The notes under the pieces: generated by a model
Told to the model about the DNA's origin: nothing
Databases searched by the model: none
The model's input: the letters and a program-made list of their open reading frames with translations, nothing else
Program-made: the position numbers and the translations under genes
Shown: positions 38,394 through 50,679 of the stretch, piece by piece
Layout: every line of letters starts with the position of its first letter
Position numbering within the stretch: the first letter of the stretch is position 1
Assembly (NCBI GenBank): GCA_963930645.1
Contig: OZ005661.1
Location: 200,473,120-200,537,119, forward strand
Reading direction: 5' to 3'
Source of the DNA: Salticus scenicus
Lineage: Eukaryota; Arthropoda; Arachnida; Araneae; Salticidae
Length of the DNA: 64,000 nucleotides

Positions 38394-38399
38394 TTAAAC
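38394..38399 (+). promoter_or_regulatory. Candidate TATA box of gene 2
   Basis: TATAAG lies 86 bp before the ATG, which would leave a 5' UTR of roughly 55-60 nt. The surroundings are AT-rich, so a chance match is possible. No comparable box was seen before gene 1. Confidence 0.25.
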
Positions 38400-38484
38400 G
38401 CGAGATCATAAAGAATACCTTCGGTGTCGGGAGCCTCGTATCTAACCTCTTCCTTCGATTACTCTTGTCGATCATCTCGAACAC

Positions 38485-38539
38485 ATGAAGTGGGCGTGTT
38501 ACGTCCTCCTCCTGGTGGCCATTGTTTGTTGTCTCATCG
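38485..38539 (+). CDS. Gene 2 exon 1, signal-peptide exon
   Basis: 18 codons plus one base: M-K-W, then a 15-residue hydrophobic stretch containing three cysteines, all inside the signal. The donor GTAATT is weaker than the others. The ATG follows ACAC, a good eukaryotic start context. Confidence 0.7.
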
Positions 38540-41500
38540 GTAATTTCAAATCCTTATATATATATCCAACCTTTTAATTCTGCTGATATTTTCAATAAGA
38601 ATTAGTTACTTTCACGCAATTGGACTTACAAATATTTTTGAGCCGAATTTTTTAAAACTTAATTTTGGATGATTATTACTGATTCCGTTTTGCCTATACA
38701 ACTGGAAGATAAAGTAATTATGAAATAGAATTTTTCTTGGTAAAAGTTTAAAGTGCGAATTTCAAAGTACGTCTCTTGTTTAAATTCGGCACAACCAGGT
38801 CGTTTGGATCTGTATATTTCTCCTAAAATCTTAATTCGGCATTCTGACTCTGTTCTTTTTTCTGCTGGGATCGGATAAATGGCTTGTATACAGTTATTGA
38901 GTGCCAATTTTATAAATTGTTCAGAGGGCTAATTAAAATATATTACAAAATCAATATCTCTACTTAATAATGATAGACCAAGTGCGTATGTTTATCATTT
39001 TCACGCAGAAAAGGGTGACCTAAGTCCACAAAAATTGTATATAGTTTTTCTTTTCTTTCTTTTTTTTTTTTTTTAATAGTATCTGATCTTGTACGAAGCT
39101 GTATTTTTCATTTTGATTTTCAGTTACCTTATGTTTTGTAAAATCTCTGGTAAATAACAGTATGGTTGTGGGACGATACATATTTATATGTTGTGGAATT
39201 AAATCACCATATATGTATCAGTATTAATTAAAAAGTTAATTATAATAATAATCGTAAAAGAATTTATAATTTAAGATTTTTTAAGTTTAAAAGTAAATTA
39301 TTTTAAATTCAGGCATGAGAAATTTTCAGATTACAAATTTCTAATGGTGTTGTATGTTTTAATATCGGTATGCTTAATTTTTATAAGATAAAATAGGTAA
39401 CAAATAAATTTAATAAGCAGCAAAAGGTAACTCGAGTAAGATTTTTATTATATTTATTTGTGACTGTAAAAGTTAATAATTAATATTTATTATTAATTTC
39501 TTTAGTTTTATTTTTAATCAATTTTATTTCAATTAATATCATTTTAAGTTATATATATATACATAAAGAGTTAAAAAGATTAAAATTAAAACCATTTATA
39601 TTTATATTTTTTATGAAATAAGAAAAAAAAATCTCCATTTCCCCTCCAATAATATTATGTTTTATGGAAATCTGTTTATGTGATTTAATTTACTGCATTT
39701 TACAACTATTTTAATATTTACAATTTTTAATTGATTTATTTCTATCTCAATAAAATAATTTAAGTGTATCACACATCACGTTTTTACAGTGCATTTAAAA
39801 AGATTTAGATTCGTACGTAATAATAAAGTATTTTTATTGATATTGTCGTTCAGGGTTTATATGTCCAACTTAAGTTTAAAATGAAATGTTAATTAATATA
39901 TATATACGAAAAACAAAAGAGATGTATAGTATAGATACTTATTATTACAATTTTGTATTTAATTTATCCTATTTTAATAAATTCATGTATAAAAATTCAC
40001 TATGGGATGTATCTAATGAAAATAAAGTTTTATTACTAATGATTTGTGTTAAGAACCCCCGAAGGAATTAAAAGCATTGTGGTCTATGAGTGGGTTTTCT
40101 ATAAACTTTATTTTATTAAATTTATTTTTCATAAATCAAAATGAAATTCATATTTTTTATCGATATTCAGAAAAAAAAATTTTATAATAAAATATAGTGT
40201 GATTAGCATTAAGAATCACAGAGACACAAAAAAATATTCATATACATTAAGGATTATAAATAACGTGTTTTTAACACTTTCTAACAATGTTGTGATTATG
40301 ATTTGAAATAGTCTATCTGTTTATCTTCGTGTCTGTCTGACTAATTGTCCGTCAGTACACGTCTAGCATCGGTAAATATTTTCAGAATGATTTAAAAAGG
40401 CTAAATATTTTCCCAGTTCATTACGATATATATATATATATATATTTAAATAATATAAATAACACAACTAATTTGGGTAAAGGGACACCCAAAAGCATCC
40501 AAATTCATTGCGTTTTATGAAAGGGCTTTTACGAATGATAATTTAATACTTTTCTATGATATGATTCATAGAAAAATCGACATTTAATATTTATATGCTA
40601 AAACAAAAATGTTTATAGAATACAGTATGCTTAACATTTAGGTTTACAAAGCTGCATTAAAATAATCAGATACATTAAGGACTATAACTGGAAAGTCATA
40701 GAATTGTACCTTCAGTTGTGTTAAGTGATTTAACACTTTCCAACAAAGTAATTCAGATAATCTTATATCTTATATATATTATAAATGTGAATGTCCGTTT
40801 ATTTGACTGAGTTTCACGCTAAAACTGCTCGATGGATTTCGATAAAATTTGTTATGGAGATAGCTTATACCCTAACTTAGAAAGTTGGCTGCCTTTTATT
40901 CCGAAAAAAAACTTTTTTTCTAATTTTTATGCATAAAATAGCAATTTTGTAAGCTAATAATAGCAAAAAATTAGCCATTTAAATTTTAACCATAATTTAA
41001 TTGTTGCCAAAAATAAATTTAATTATCCATAATTTAATTGTTGTTGAGTTTATTTTTTTTTCCAACAGGAAAATAAATACATTTATTTAAACGTGAACAA
41101 TGAAAAATAAAATAAATTATGCATCTCACAAAAATTGACGTCATTTTAAATTTAAAATTTCTTTTACAAAGTGCTAATATAGTTTACGATGCTAAAGTGT
41201 GTTGTACTAAAATCAGTGTTATTTATAGATCCTCGGGTGATATATAAATAACACTGATTTATATGGGGTGATTTTTTAAATTGTTGCGTTGAAGTACACC
41301 GAACATTTTTCGCCCAAGAGGTTTAATTTAGCAACAGCGATTTTAATCTAGGTAGTTCAAGAAAAATATAAAAGAGGTTTAATTTAGCAACAGCGATTTT
41401 AATGTAGGTAGTTCAAGAAAAATGTAAAATTAATAAAGTTGTGTAGCACGATAATGTTTAGTTATTTATTTATTTTTTTATATACCATTCACTACGCTAA

Positions 41501-44500
41501 TTTAACATACAAATAAATGATCTGCTGTGTGTGACTGCACTTGCACGCTGTCGGGCAGAAATATTTGATTAATTCAAATTAATATTTAAATAACTAAATA
41601 AAGATATGTTTAATAGAAAGCATAGTCTTGGAGACAAACTTGGCGAGTGGGTGACCAAATTTGGTGAAAAATGATAGTTTAGGGTTCCCGATGTTTCGAA
41701 GCTCTCCGACACACGGGAACGTAGACCTTGAGCTTACCAAGGGATTCTCGATGGAATCATCTCCAAGCCCCATCGCCAAAAGTTATAAGTGGGTGTGAGT
41801 TGATTTTTGCGAAAGAGTATGTAGTCACTGCGATCCAGAGTTATTCAGAGACCTATTCTGAGTCATTGCACTTTAGGGATTGAGCTCCAAGCAACTGAAC
41901 ATTTTTCGTGACTGAGTGAAAATTTTTGCTCTGGTGTAGTTGATGTTATTTGCTTTACTCCTGTGGAACAAGTGACTATTTTTTAGACTGTCCCAGAACA
42001 TTCATCGAATAATGACTTATACTGTACGAGTAACAGCTTCAACTGTTTCCAGAATATTCGAAGAATTAACACCAGCTATTGGACTATTTTCGAAAATATT
42101 TGTTTTAATAATAGTTTTTTTGTACAGATTCGAGAAGTTCAAAAAATGTTTGATATTGCCAAGGAGGTCCCATACTAAAGCTGTGACGAAAATAGTCGCC
42201 AATCGAAATATATTCAGTTACAAAGAAATCATTTAAATATAGTGTCCAGCGAAGCGGGCAAAGCCTGCTAGTATATTATAAATGTGAATGTCCGTTTATT
42301 TGACTGAGTTTCACGCTAAAACTGCTCGATGGATTTCGATAAAATTTGTTATGGAGATAGCTTATACCCTAACTTAAAAAGTTGGCTACCTTTTATTCCG
42401 AAAAAAAACTTTTTTTTTGTTATTTTTATGCATAAAATAGTAATTTTGTAAGCTAATAATAGCAAAAAATTAGCCATTTAAATTTTAACCATAATTTAAT
42501 TGTTGCCAAAATTAAATTTAATTATCCATAATTTAATTGTTGTCGAGTTTATTTTTTTTTCCCAACAGGAAAATAAATACATTTATCTAAACTTGAACAA
42601 TAAAAAATAAAAAATAAATAAATAAATTATGCATCTCAAAAAATTGACGTCATTTTTAATTTAAAATTTCTTTTACAAAGTGCTAATATAATTTACGATG
42701 CTAATGTGTGTTGTACTAAAATCAGTTTTATTTATAGTAGATCCTCCTGGGTGATTTTTTAAATTGTTGCGTTGAAGTACACCGAACATTTTTCGCCAAG
42801 AGGCTTAATTTAGCATTTTTTAATCTAGGTAGTTCAAGAAAAATATAAAAGAGGTTTAATTTAGCAACAGCAATTTTAATCTAGGTAGTTCAAGAAAAAT
42901 GTAAAATTTATAAAATACTACAAAACGAAAAAAAAAAAAAAAAAAAAAAACTGAAATAGTAGTCACATAAATGATCTATTTTTATCTGAGTAGATAATTT
43001 TATAGAAAAAAAATGCAGTTTTAAAAATAGAAAATTTATTTCATTAAGCACTATTTTAAACCTAAAAACCATTAATAAAATAAACAGAACATGAAGGGTT
43101 CTTATATGTTAACGAAAAGGTGTCCGGTAAAACGCTTTCTATTTTTATGCAAGAAATTATACAAAAAAAAAAAAAAAAAAAAAAAAAATCGCTACTATGG
43201 CTACAAAAATTCAAAAGCCGCCAAGGGAGAGATTCAATAAAGTTGTGTAGCACGATAATGTTTATTTATTTATTTATTTTTTTATATACCAATCACTACG
43301 CTAATTGAACATACAAATAAATGAGCTGCTGTGGGTGACTGCACTTGCACGCTGTCGGGCAGAAATATTTGATTAATTCAAATTAATATTTAAATAACTA
43401 AATAAAGATATGTTTAATAGAATAGAAAGCATAGTCTTGGTGAAAAATGATAGTTTAGGGTTCCCGATGTTTCGAAGCTCTCCGACACACGGGATCGTAG
43501 ACCTTGAGCTTACCAAGGGATTATCGATGGAGTCATCGCCAAGCCCCATCGCCAAAAGATATAAGTAGGTGTGAGTTGATTTTTGCGAAAGAGTATGTAG
43601 TCACTGCGATCCAGAGTTATTCAGAGACCTATTCTGAGTCATTGCACTTTAGGGATTGAGCTCTAATCAACTGGACATTTTTCGTGAGTGAGTGAAAATT
43701 TTTGCTCTGGTGTAGTTGATGTTATTTGCTTTACTCCTGTGGAACAAGTGACTATTTTTTAGACTGTCCCAGATCATTCATCGAATAATGACTTATACTG
43801 TACGAGTAACAGCTTCAACTGTTTCCAGAATATTCGAAGAATTAACACCAGCTATTGGACTATTTTCGAAAATATTTGTTTTAATAGTATATTTTTTTTT
43901 TTGTACAGATTCGAGAAGTTCAAAAAAGGTTTGATATTGCCAAGGAGGTCCCATACTAAAGCTGTGACGAAAATAGTCGCCAATCGAAATATATTCAGTT
44001 ACAAAGAAATCATTTAAATATAGTGTCCAGCGAAGCGGGCAAAGCCTGCTAGTCTGTCAATAAAGAAATTCAGATAATCTATATGTCTGCCTTTCTGTCT
44101 GTCCTTTGTTTGATAACGTGAGAAAAGTACATTGAAAGTTAAATTACACAGGCCGACATATAAAATTTTGATTTTATAATTTTGATCTTTATGATTATTC
44201 GTGTGCTAAAACCGAAAATGAAGTCAGTTTTTCTCTATCACGTATAGATGTTTGTCAATACAGGGTGCCTACCACTGTAATTTCTTCCATTACTCTTCCA
44301 CCAATATAACTATATGGTAAGTTTTATAGTATGTTTTCATGATTAATTAATCATGGATACCTGTTGTTGTAATAGCGCAGCACTAGTTTGACGTAAAACC
44401 ATACTAACCAACCAACCAACCTATTGTTATAATGGTATATGTAAGAAATTGTGTCGATACAGGTCCCTGTATTGACAAAAAATCTGTACGTGATAGAAAA

Positions 44501-45418
44501 AAATAGTCTGCATTTTCGGCTTCAATCTATCAAAAAACATAATGTTCAGCTAAAATCATCAAGTCAAATTTTGTCAACTTCAATTTTGTAGGTCTGTGTT
44601 ATATAATGTGTATGTACAGTTGAAAAGTTTTTATAATGTACGCAAATCTTATGATGTGTTTCTCCTTCTGGACATTGAGTTATTTACATAATAAGATATA
44701 TTTTCTAATAATAAAGAAGATAGTTCATTAAAACCATTAATCTTTTAAATATTTTTTATCCAATTAAATACTCTTCTTTTATAGGTCCCATTTCTGTGAA
44801 TTCTCTTCTTCAAGATAAAAGTAAGCATTACGATTTGTTTGTTTTCTTACATTTTATGCATTATTAAAATAACAAAGTTATTTTTAATGAAAAATTACCA
44901 TAATTATATAAATGAAAATTATTCTCAATAATTTAACTTAATGCATGTTAAATTTTGAAGGAAAAAAATAAATGAGCAAAATTCTAGAAAACGTTTCTGC
45001 ATAAAGTTTTTTCCTTCAGGTAGCTGTCACCATTTATCGTTCATTAAAATTCCTTATGTTGTGCTTTAATTAATCACTCACTTTTGTAACAGGTTTAAAA
45101 ACAGATAATAATAATAATAAAAACAAATAAATATTTACATTTTTTGTCTTTGTAAATTTATAAGGATTACTTCAATGACATTTTACAGGAAAACAAAACG
45201 GACCAGTCTAAATTTCGGTTAACCGATTGTTTATAATTTTGGTTTGTCTATCTCTCCGCCTTCTAATTCCTATAAATATTCATGGATTTACTTGAAATTG
45301 ATAATGATTGCTCAAGTTTCGTATCAAAGTTCCTTATGGAAATAGGGATAGATATCACCACTGGTTTACGAAGAAAGGAACCCGAAAGAATTCTAAAGTT
45401 TTGCATTTTATGAGAGAC

Positions 45419-45457
<39 letters not shown>

Positions 45458-48400
45458 TTTTCATTTGGGACAAATCTAAATGATTTATGAAATATAAACG
45501 TTCAAAAGAAAAGCAGCTTGAAAAGAATCTATGACTCTCTGTTATTCATATCAGGCTACCAAATGAGACTCAGGAGAAACAAAATAGCGTATATTTTTGA
45601 TAAATTAAAACAGACATGGAAAAGAAGGAATGTGCGCAGCGTATAGTTTAAACAAGAATCCAAATATTCATTGCTGCTGACGGATAGAAAGTTAAACATC
45701 GAAATAAAGGTCATTTTGATCTCTGAGATTGCTCCGGCACATTACAGTGCAGGAATTTGCTAATAAGCAGATGCATGTTTGAGGGCTCTGTTTTTAACAT
45801 TCATATTTATAAGGTAACTTTCTGTAATATATCGACGACGGTCTACAACTTTAAAAAAGACTTTTTCTTCTACCTCGTACTGTTTTCGAGATAGGAACGT
45901 TAACTCTGCTATTTTCCACCAGGTAGCGTTCTAAGAAGTCGCATCTTATAGAGCATCGCCACAATATATACTACTTTTACGATTGTAGCTGCAGTCGTTC
46001 AGCAGTTAAAAATATGAAAACGGATTTTTAGATCTTAATGAAATCATAATAAGGCCTATTTCAGTCCAATAACTTTAAAAAGAAAATAAAAATTGTCTTA
46101 AAATCGAAGCATCTCTAACGAAGTTATAAGCAAACGAACAACAACAACAAAACACAAGGTTTGATTTGAGAATCTTCTCCTCTGTGAAGTCGGTTAAAAA
46201 ACGACTGTACGCTAATCGATGTGTCCACTGACAGTGACCGCACTTTAAACTACATAGTATACTTGTCACTTGCTACACTACCAACAACAACAGTACAACA
46301 TAATTCAAGCGCGTACAGTACAGGAAATTGCGAATAAACAAATGCACGTTTTAAGTGTTCTATTTTTAGCATTCATATCTACAAACTGTGTTTTCGCACT
46401 TTCGTTTCTTTCTTCGACTTTTTTAACACTTTTCGTATATTTAAATGAAATAAATTATATTGTTTCCATAAAATAGTATTTTTGACTCCAGTTTTCTTTT
46501 TTAGCCATTGGTAAACACTTATACTACGTGGTAGACTTTTTCTTATTATGAAAAATTCGAGATACTTACTGCAAATAGAAGCAATTATTTTTTTTTTAAT
46601 AAATCGTACTAATGTTATACATGTAATCTTTGAATTACATGCATATACATTCGGCGAGACCTAGCTAACCCTCGACGATAGCCCCAAGGCCCCTAGTTCA
46701 GACCCTTTTCCAGCTCCAATGAGTCTTTTCTAGTCTATTTTGACCATGTATTCCTTCCGGTGTTAGACTTATTTTTGGCCCACACCTGTCTTTGCAAGTT
46801 TTTTCGTTTTCAGCCCATGCTTTTTTTTTATGATTTTTTCCTTTTTTTTTTTTTTTTTTTTCAATTTTCCTTCATTCTAAAGTGCGGTGGTACCAATTTA
46901 ACACAATGTTTATACCACAAAAATATTCTTAATAATAAAAACCCGTGCTTCCTGGGGACAATTCTGAAAACCGATGTCATAGATAAAACAATGTATTACA
47001 ATAAAGAAAGTAAAACTTTATCCTTGTTTCCATGCTTGAATTTTAAATGAATAAAATAATGAAACGAGAACGAAAGATTATGCGCTTCGCATAGATTATT
47101 AGTACTTTCAGACTATGTACTCGGTGCATCGTTCAGCTTTCAATGTAATTTGCGTACTTGATAACATAGCGAAAAAAATATAAAAAATCAGACAACTAGA
47201 CTAACTTAATTTCTCATCACTTTTAAGCACTGTCGGAAAGCGTTAAAAACACTTAACATAAACGGAAATGCAATTCCAGTAATTCCCAATATTAGCAGAA
47301 AGTGTGTCTGAGTATTTTAGTGTAGATTGTAGTCCAGAACATATTAACGGTAAACGTATCATATTCCGTAGAAACACACTAATAAGAAGAGTCCATTGTG
47401 ATTTATGTAGTGGAATTAATTGTAAACATAATTTATGAAATGCCTCTTATAAATGCTTCCCATAAAAGCCTCTCTCCATTGGCATTATTGTATTTCTGTA
47501 TGATTTTCTGTATTGGTTTTCTGTATATAATTATTGTCTAATGTTATGAGGAATTACGTGTTACATATGCAGATGTATAAAGTTTATACTGACACTAACT
47601 GTCTAATTTTCTATTTTCATACGATTTTCTGGATGATACAGATAAGAAAACAAATTTGGTAAATTTCTATTGGTAAATTTCTATTTTAAGGAAAAGAAAA
47701 AAAAAACTCTTTTTGAAAACATTTTTAGATTTCCCAAAATTTCTTTAAAATATCGTAAAGCTGCCTTCAAACTCTGGCAAAAGCAGAGCGACAACGGCGG
47801 CCTTTTTTTCATATTCCGTTCATGTGGTATTTGAGATGTCGGTCGTTGGAGTTGTCGCTCACAAACCTCCTAGTGCGATAATTGCATGGGGACTTGGGTC
47901 ATCATTGCATGGGGACATTATCTATCGTGTCGAATCACGCGACTGCACGGGCCGGACTTACGGCTCGAGCTTGGCCTGACCCACTGGCTGGGTTCAGGCC
48001 GAATATTTCAATTTTCTCTCGGGCCGGGCCTAGCCTATATTGCAGGCTCGGGCTGGGCCGGGACTGAATGAAATTTTTTCCGGGTCGTCTCGGCCCGAAA
48101 CTTTTTCTTTATTCTTCGTTAATCAACAAAAAAAGAAAATGATATTCTCCAGTCATTTATTTTACAAAATTTTACAGGGTGGTATGTCACTTTTTTTTTT
48201 TTTTGTTAAAAAATGTGTGTAACTGGTGAAAATAATTTTAAGTCTTACCCTACACACTTCCGATGGCATCGAAAAGTTTCTATTCGTCCGGTGGCAACAT
48301 AAAGTTTCCACCCTTCCGATAGCAACGACTCCTCGAAATGACAGTTCAGCGACCGAGACGCAGAGGAGCGAGAAGGAGGTGATGTGCGGAGCGCGGTGCG

Positions 48401-48848
48401 AAGTGCAGTGTGCAACTCAGCGCATCAGCACTGCAGGCACTTTCTTTAATATGCCACACAACAAAAACAACTTTCTTTCCCAGTCTTAATCATTTCGGTC
48501 CCATTATTTCAAATGACTTTTATATTTTTGTCCAGAACTGTATTAATCAAACGCAAAATAAGAAAAAATTGTGTGTATGCCATATCTGATTATTTTAAAT
48601 TCAAGTATGTTGAAATGTCCCATACCTTTGTCAATATATAGTTACTTTCTTTTGTAACGAATCGCATTTTAAATTTTGATTATGTGTATAAAATTTTTTA
48701 TATATAAGGTTATTTTCATTTCGAATTATTTTCTTATATTTTGTTTCTTTTCAGGTGGGACTCATCTTGACAGTGACATTAATGGCTTCCTAGGAGGATA
48801 AAATGAATTGTACGATAAATCTCTTGTTATTTCTTGATATGAAATAAA
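38485..48848 (+). CDS. Micro-exon secreted-peptide gene 2 (three exons, predicted 45 aa)
   Basis: Spliced gene of unknown function. Exons are 38485-38539 (55 nt), 44785-44820 (36) and 48755-48801 (47 to TAA). All junctions are phase 1 and the joined frame is open. Exon 1 gives a signal peptide, MKWACYVLLLVAIVCCLIG. Exon 2 gives PISVNSLLQDK. Exon 3 gives GTHLDSDINGFLGG after a split serine. The predicted secreted part is about 26 residues, acidic, without cysteine, and ends in GG. Donors are G|GTAATT and A|GTAAGC; acceptors end TTTTATAG and CTTTTCAG. AATAAA is at 48843-48848, 41 nt past the stop. Two Helitrons sit in intron 1. First and last coding exon lengths equal those of gene 1, and the 3' UTR resembles those at 2310 and 3490. 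It could belong to an unnamed family of short secreted effectors or glandular peptides. Confidence 0.65.
38600..40760. other. Intron 1 of gene 2, unannotated part
   Basis: Very AT-rich, with no repeat homology seen inside the window and no convincing symmetric exon. Confidence 0.5.
40768..42271 (+). mobile_element. Non-autonomous Helitron 1
   Basis: The 5' region reads TATAAATGTGAATGTCCG then TTTCACGCTAAAACTGCTCG. The 3' end has a GC-rich hairpin (CCAGCGAAGCGGGC) and terminates CTAG followed by T. There is no Rep/helicase coding. It lies in intron 1 of gene 2, and a closely similar copy follows directly. Confidence 0.75.
42273..44052 (+). mobile_element. Non-autonomous Helitron 2, head-to-tail with copy 1
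   Basis: Starts at the base after the CTAGT of copy 1 and ends CTAG/T at 44052. It matches copy 1 throughout except for an extra segment at about 42905-43237 containing A and T runs, which looks like a later insertion. Confidence 0.75.
44360..44435 (+). mobile_element. Short SINE remnant with ACCA tail
   Basis: Tail ACTAACCAACCAACCAAC as in the SINE at 29.5 kb, with imperfect flanking repeats (CTGTTGTTGTAAT / CTATTGTTATAAT). It lies inside an inverted-repeat element whose arms are about 44140-44280 and 44455-44610. Confidence 0.4.
44785..44820 (+). CDS. Gene 2 exon 2 (36 nt, phase 1-1)
   Basis: The acceptor tract CTCTTCTTTTATAG and donor A|GTAAGC are both convincing. It encodes PISVNSLLQDK between split codons. 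The exon lies beyond the Helitron pair in intron 1. Confidence 0.6.
45020..45069 (+). CDS. Possible alternative last exon in intron 2 of gene 2
   Basis: A good acceptor (TTTTTTCCTTCAG) is followed in phase 1 by SCHHLSFIKIPYVVL and TAA, with an AATAAA about 60 nt downstream. If used after exon 2 it would give a different C-terminus with one cysteine. No UTR similarity to the other gene ends was seen, so the call is weak. Confidence 0.2.
47759..47900 (+). repeat. Dispersed repeat, copy at 49840-49965
   Basis: GCTGCCTTCAAACTCTGGCA ... GCTCACAAACCTCCTAGTGC ... GATAATTGCATG occurs again at 49843-49965 in the same orientation. Element class unknown. The pair brackets the last exon of gene 2. Confidence 0.7.
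47940..48110. repeat. GC-rich CGGGCC repeat island
   Basis: Repeated CGGGCC / GGCCCG motifs (GGGCCGGGCC, CGGCCCG) over about 170 bp in an otherwise AT-rich region, inside intron 2 of gene 2. Probably a transposon end with palindromic GC repeats. Confidence 0.6.
48755..48848 (+). CDS. Gene 2 terminal exon and 3' UTR
   Basis: The acceptor TTGTTTCTTTTCAG is strong. It codes GTHLDSDINGFLGG then TAA. The 3' UTR shares TGTTA-TT-T, then TGAAATAAA and CATTGTCTT, with the UTRs after the terminal exons at 2272 and 3446. This is independent evidence that these are related gene ends. Confidence 0.65.
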
Positions 48849-48990
48849 GGCATTGTCTTGTCTCAAATGTGTTTCAATTACAAAATTCTGTTTTCATACA
48901 CAACACACTGTAATGAATCGCCATAAATCACAAATTTTCACAATGAATGGAATTGGTTAGAAAAAAAAATAAATAAATAAATAACGCATG

Positions 48991-49025
<35 letters not shown>

Positions 49026-50389
49026 CGAGAAAAAAGTGACAGTAGTAAATGTATTTCAAGGTTTTATACATTTTTAAATATTTTTTTTAAATATTGAAGA
49101 TCTTGTAATATGGTAATTTTTTACACGCGTCTCGATATATAGCTGTACTAATAAGTGTACCCTGCATTGCCCGGATTAAATGAGAGTTTATAGAACTTAA
49201 GAAAAGTTATCAAATGTTCTGGTGATTCAAAAACTAGAGCTAATAAAATTTTGAGACAGTACATGGGGATTCACGGGGCCATTTTTTTAGCACTAAACTT
49301 TACACAAACATTTGCCGTTCTTGCTATCCTGACAATACTTTGAAACGCGTAATCAAAGGTAGAATCATCATAAAACGCATATAAGAATCAATTGGCAGCA
49401 TTCAGTGCTTTATATGTTGTATAAATCTGACATATGGCAGCAGCTTTTATTCGAATATGAGTATTTTCTTCAGTTTCTTCATATAATGGCTACCAAGCTC
49501 AAGGATGATGTTTTTCATTTACCCTGTTTAACGGCTAATAACTTCCATTAGGCGTAAGGGCCAACTTTGATTTATCTATTATTATATTTTCTAAATCTTA
49601 TTCTTTAATTTGGTACTTGGCTTGTCATTTTAGCTTTTTTGTTTTTGTTGTCAAAAAAATAACCAATTAGTTTAATAAAAGTTAAAAATAAATACTTAAA
49701 AATTCAGCAAGTCACTCAACCCCCAATTTTAGAGCATCCTATCCAGCGAAAAGCAAAAAAAAAATAATGAGGACAGATGATAATCCTGAAACCTCTTCCA
49801 CCAGTAAAAAATAAAGGGGAAGTCCTACAGAAGTGGCTAAAGCTGCCTTCAAACTCTGGCAACTTAGAAAGCTGCAAGTCGGTTCTATTGATAGTTCTTT
49901 GATGTGGTTTAGGAGATCGACGCTCACAAACCTCCTTGTGCGATAATTGCATGCGGACCTGCCTCTTTTTAAAAAGAGGAATAAAAAGTAATGCCCTACA
50001 TTGTAAATGTGTGCAAAATTTCAAGGGTCACTTTCGGACAGTGGATAATTTATGACTTTGTTGCTCTACTTCTGATGCCAGAATTTGAAAACAGAACAAA
50101 TTTTCAGTCACACACATTCTCTCACAAATTTTCAGTCTCCGATGTCATCCATATATGTGTAATTTATTCTTTCTGTTTATGTGATGTTAAAAATGTGTGT
50201 TAAAAAAAAAATCGATTCGAATTTCATTCAAATACTAATAACGACAACTTTAATAAAAAATCTAACTCCAGTCTATTTTCTGAGCATTAATTAATTAAAT
50301 GACATATATATATATATATATATATTGGTATTTTTATTACTAATTAGATCTTCGCGCTTTTCTTTTCAATATTTTACTATATAAGTCTC

Positions 50390-50424
<35 letters not shown>

Positions 50425-50679
50425 TCCTATGTTTATGAACTAGCAGGCTTTGCCCGCTTCGCTGGTCATTAATAATGAAATGATTTCTCAAAATAACATA
50501 TCAAAATAATAATAATTTAAAAAAAAATCATTGAAATTAGTCAAAATCTAGGTTAACGTTCACGATACCTTCGGTAGCGGTTTTCCCACACGCTACACTT
50601 CAAGTCTGGAGAAACAATGCCTTCGGTAGCACCTTGCCTACATTTTACTACCCCTTCCTCGCTGGTAAAGTGAGAAGAT

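Noticed and set aside
42012..42236. 74-codon frame in Helitron 1
   Set aside because: It belongs to a non-coding Helitron body. The copy in Helitron 2 is shifted, and no Rep or helicase motif is present.
46342..46476. Signal-peptide-like frame MHVLSVLFLAFISTNCVFA in gene 2 intron 2
   Set aside because: It is part of a local duplication whose other copy (45772) has a stop at codon 4, there is no phase-1 donor at the expected place, and the hydrophobic run continues to the end as in random AT-rich sequence.
47882..48071. GC-rich open frames near 48 kb
   Set aside because: They arise from CGGGCC repeats; several frames are open at once and no domain is recognised.
14560..48848. Assigning the peptide genes to schistosome MEG or aphid bicycle families
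   Set aside because: Only the architecture is similar. No sequence motif of either family, such as paired CYC motifs, is present, and the transposon content does not identify the organism.
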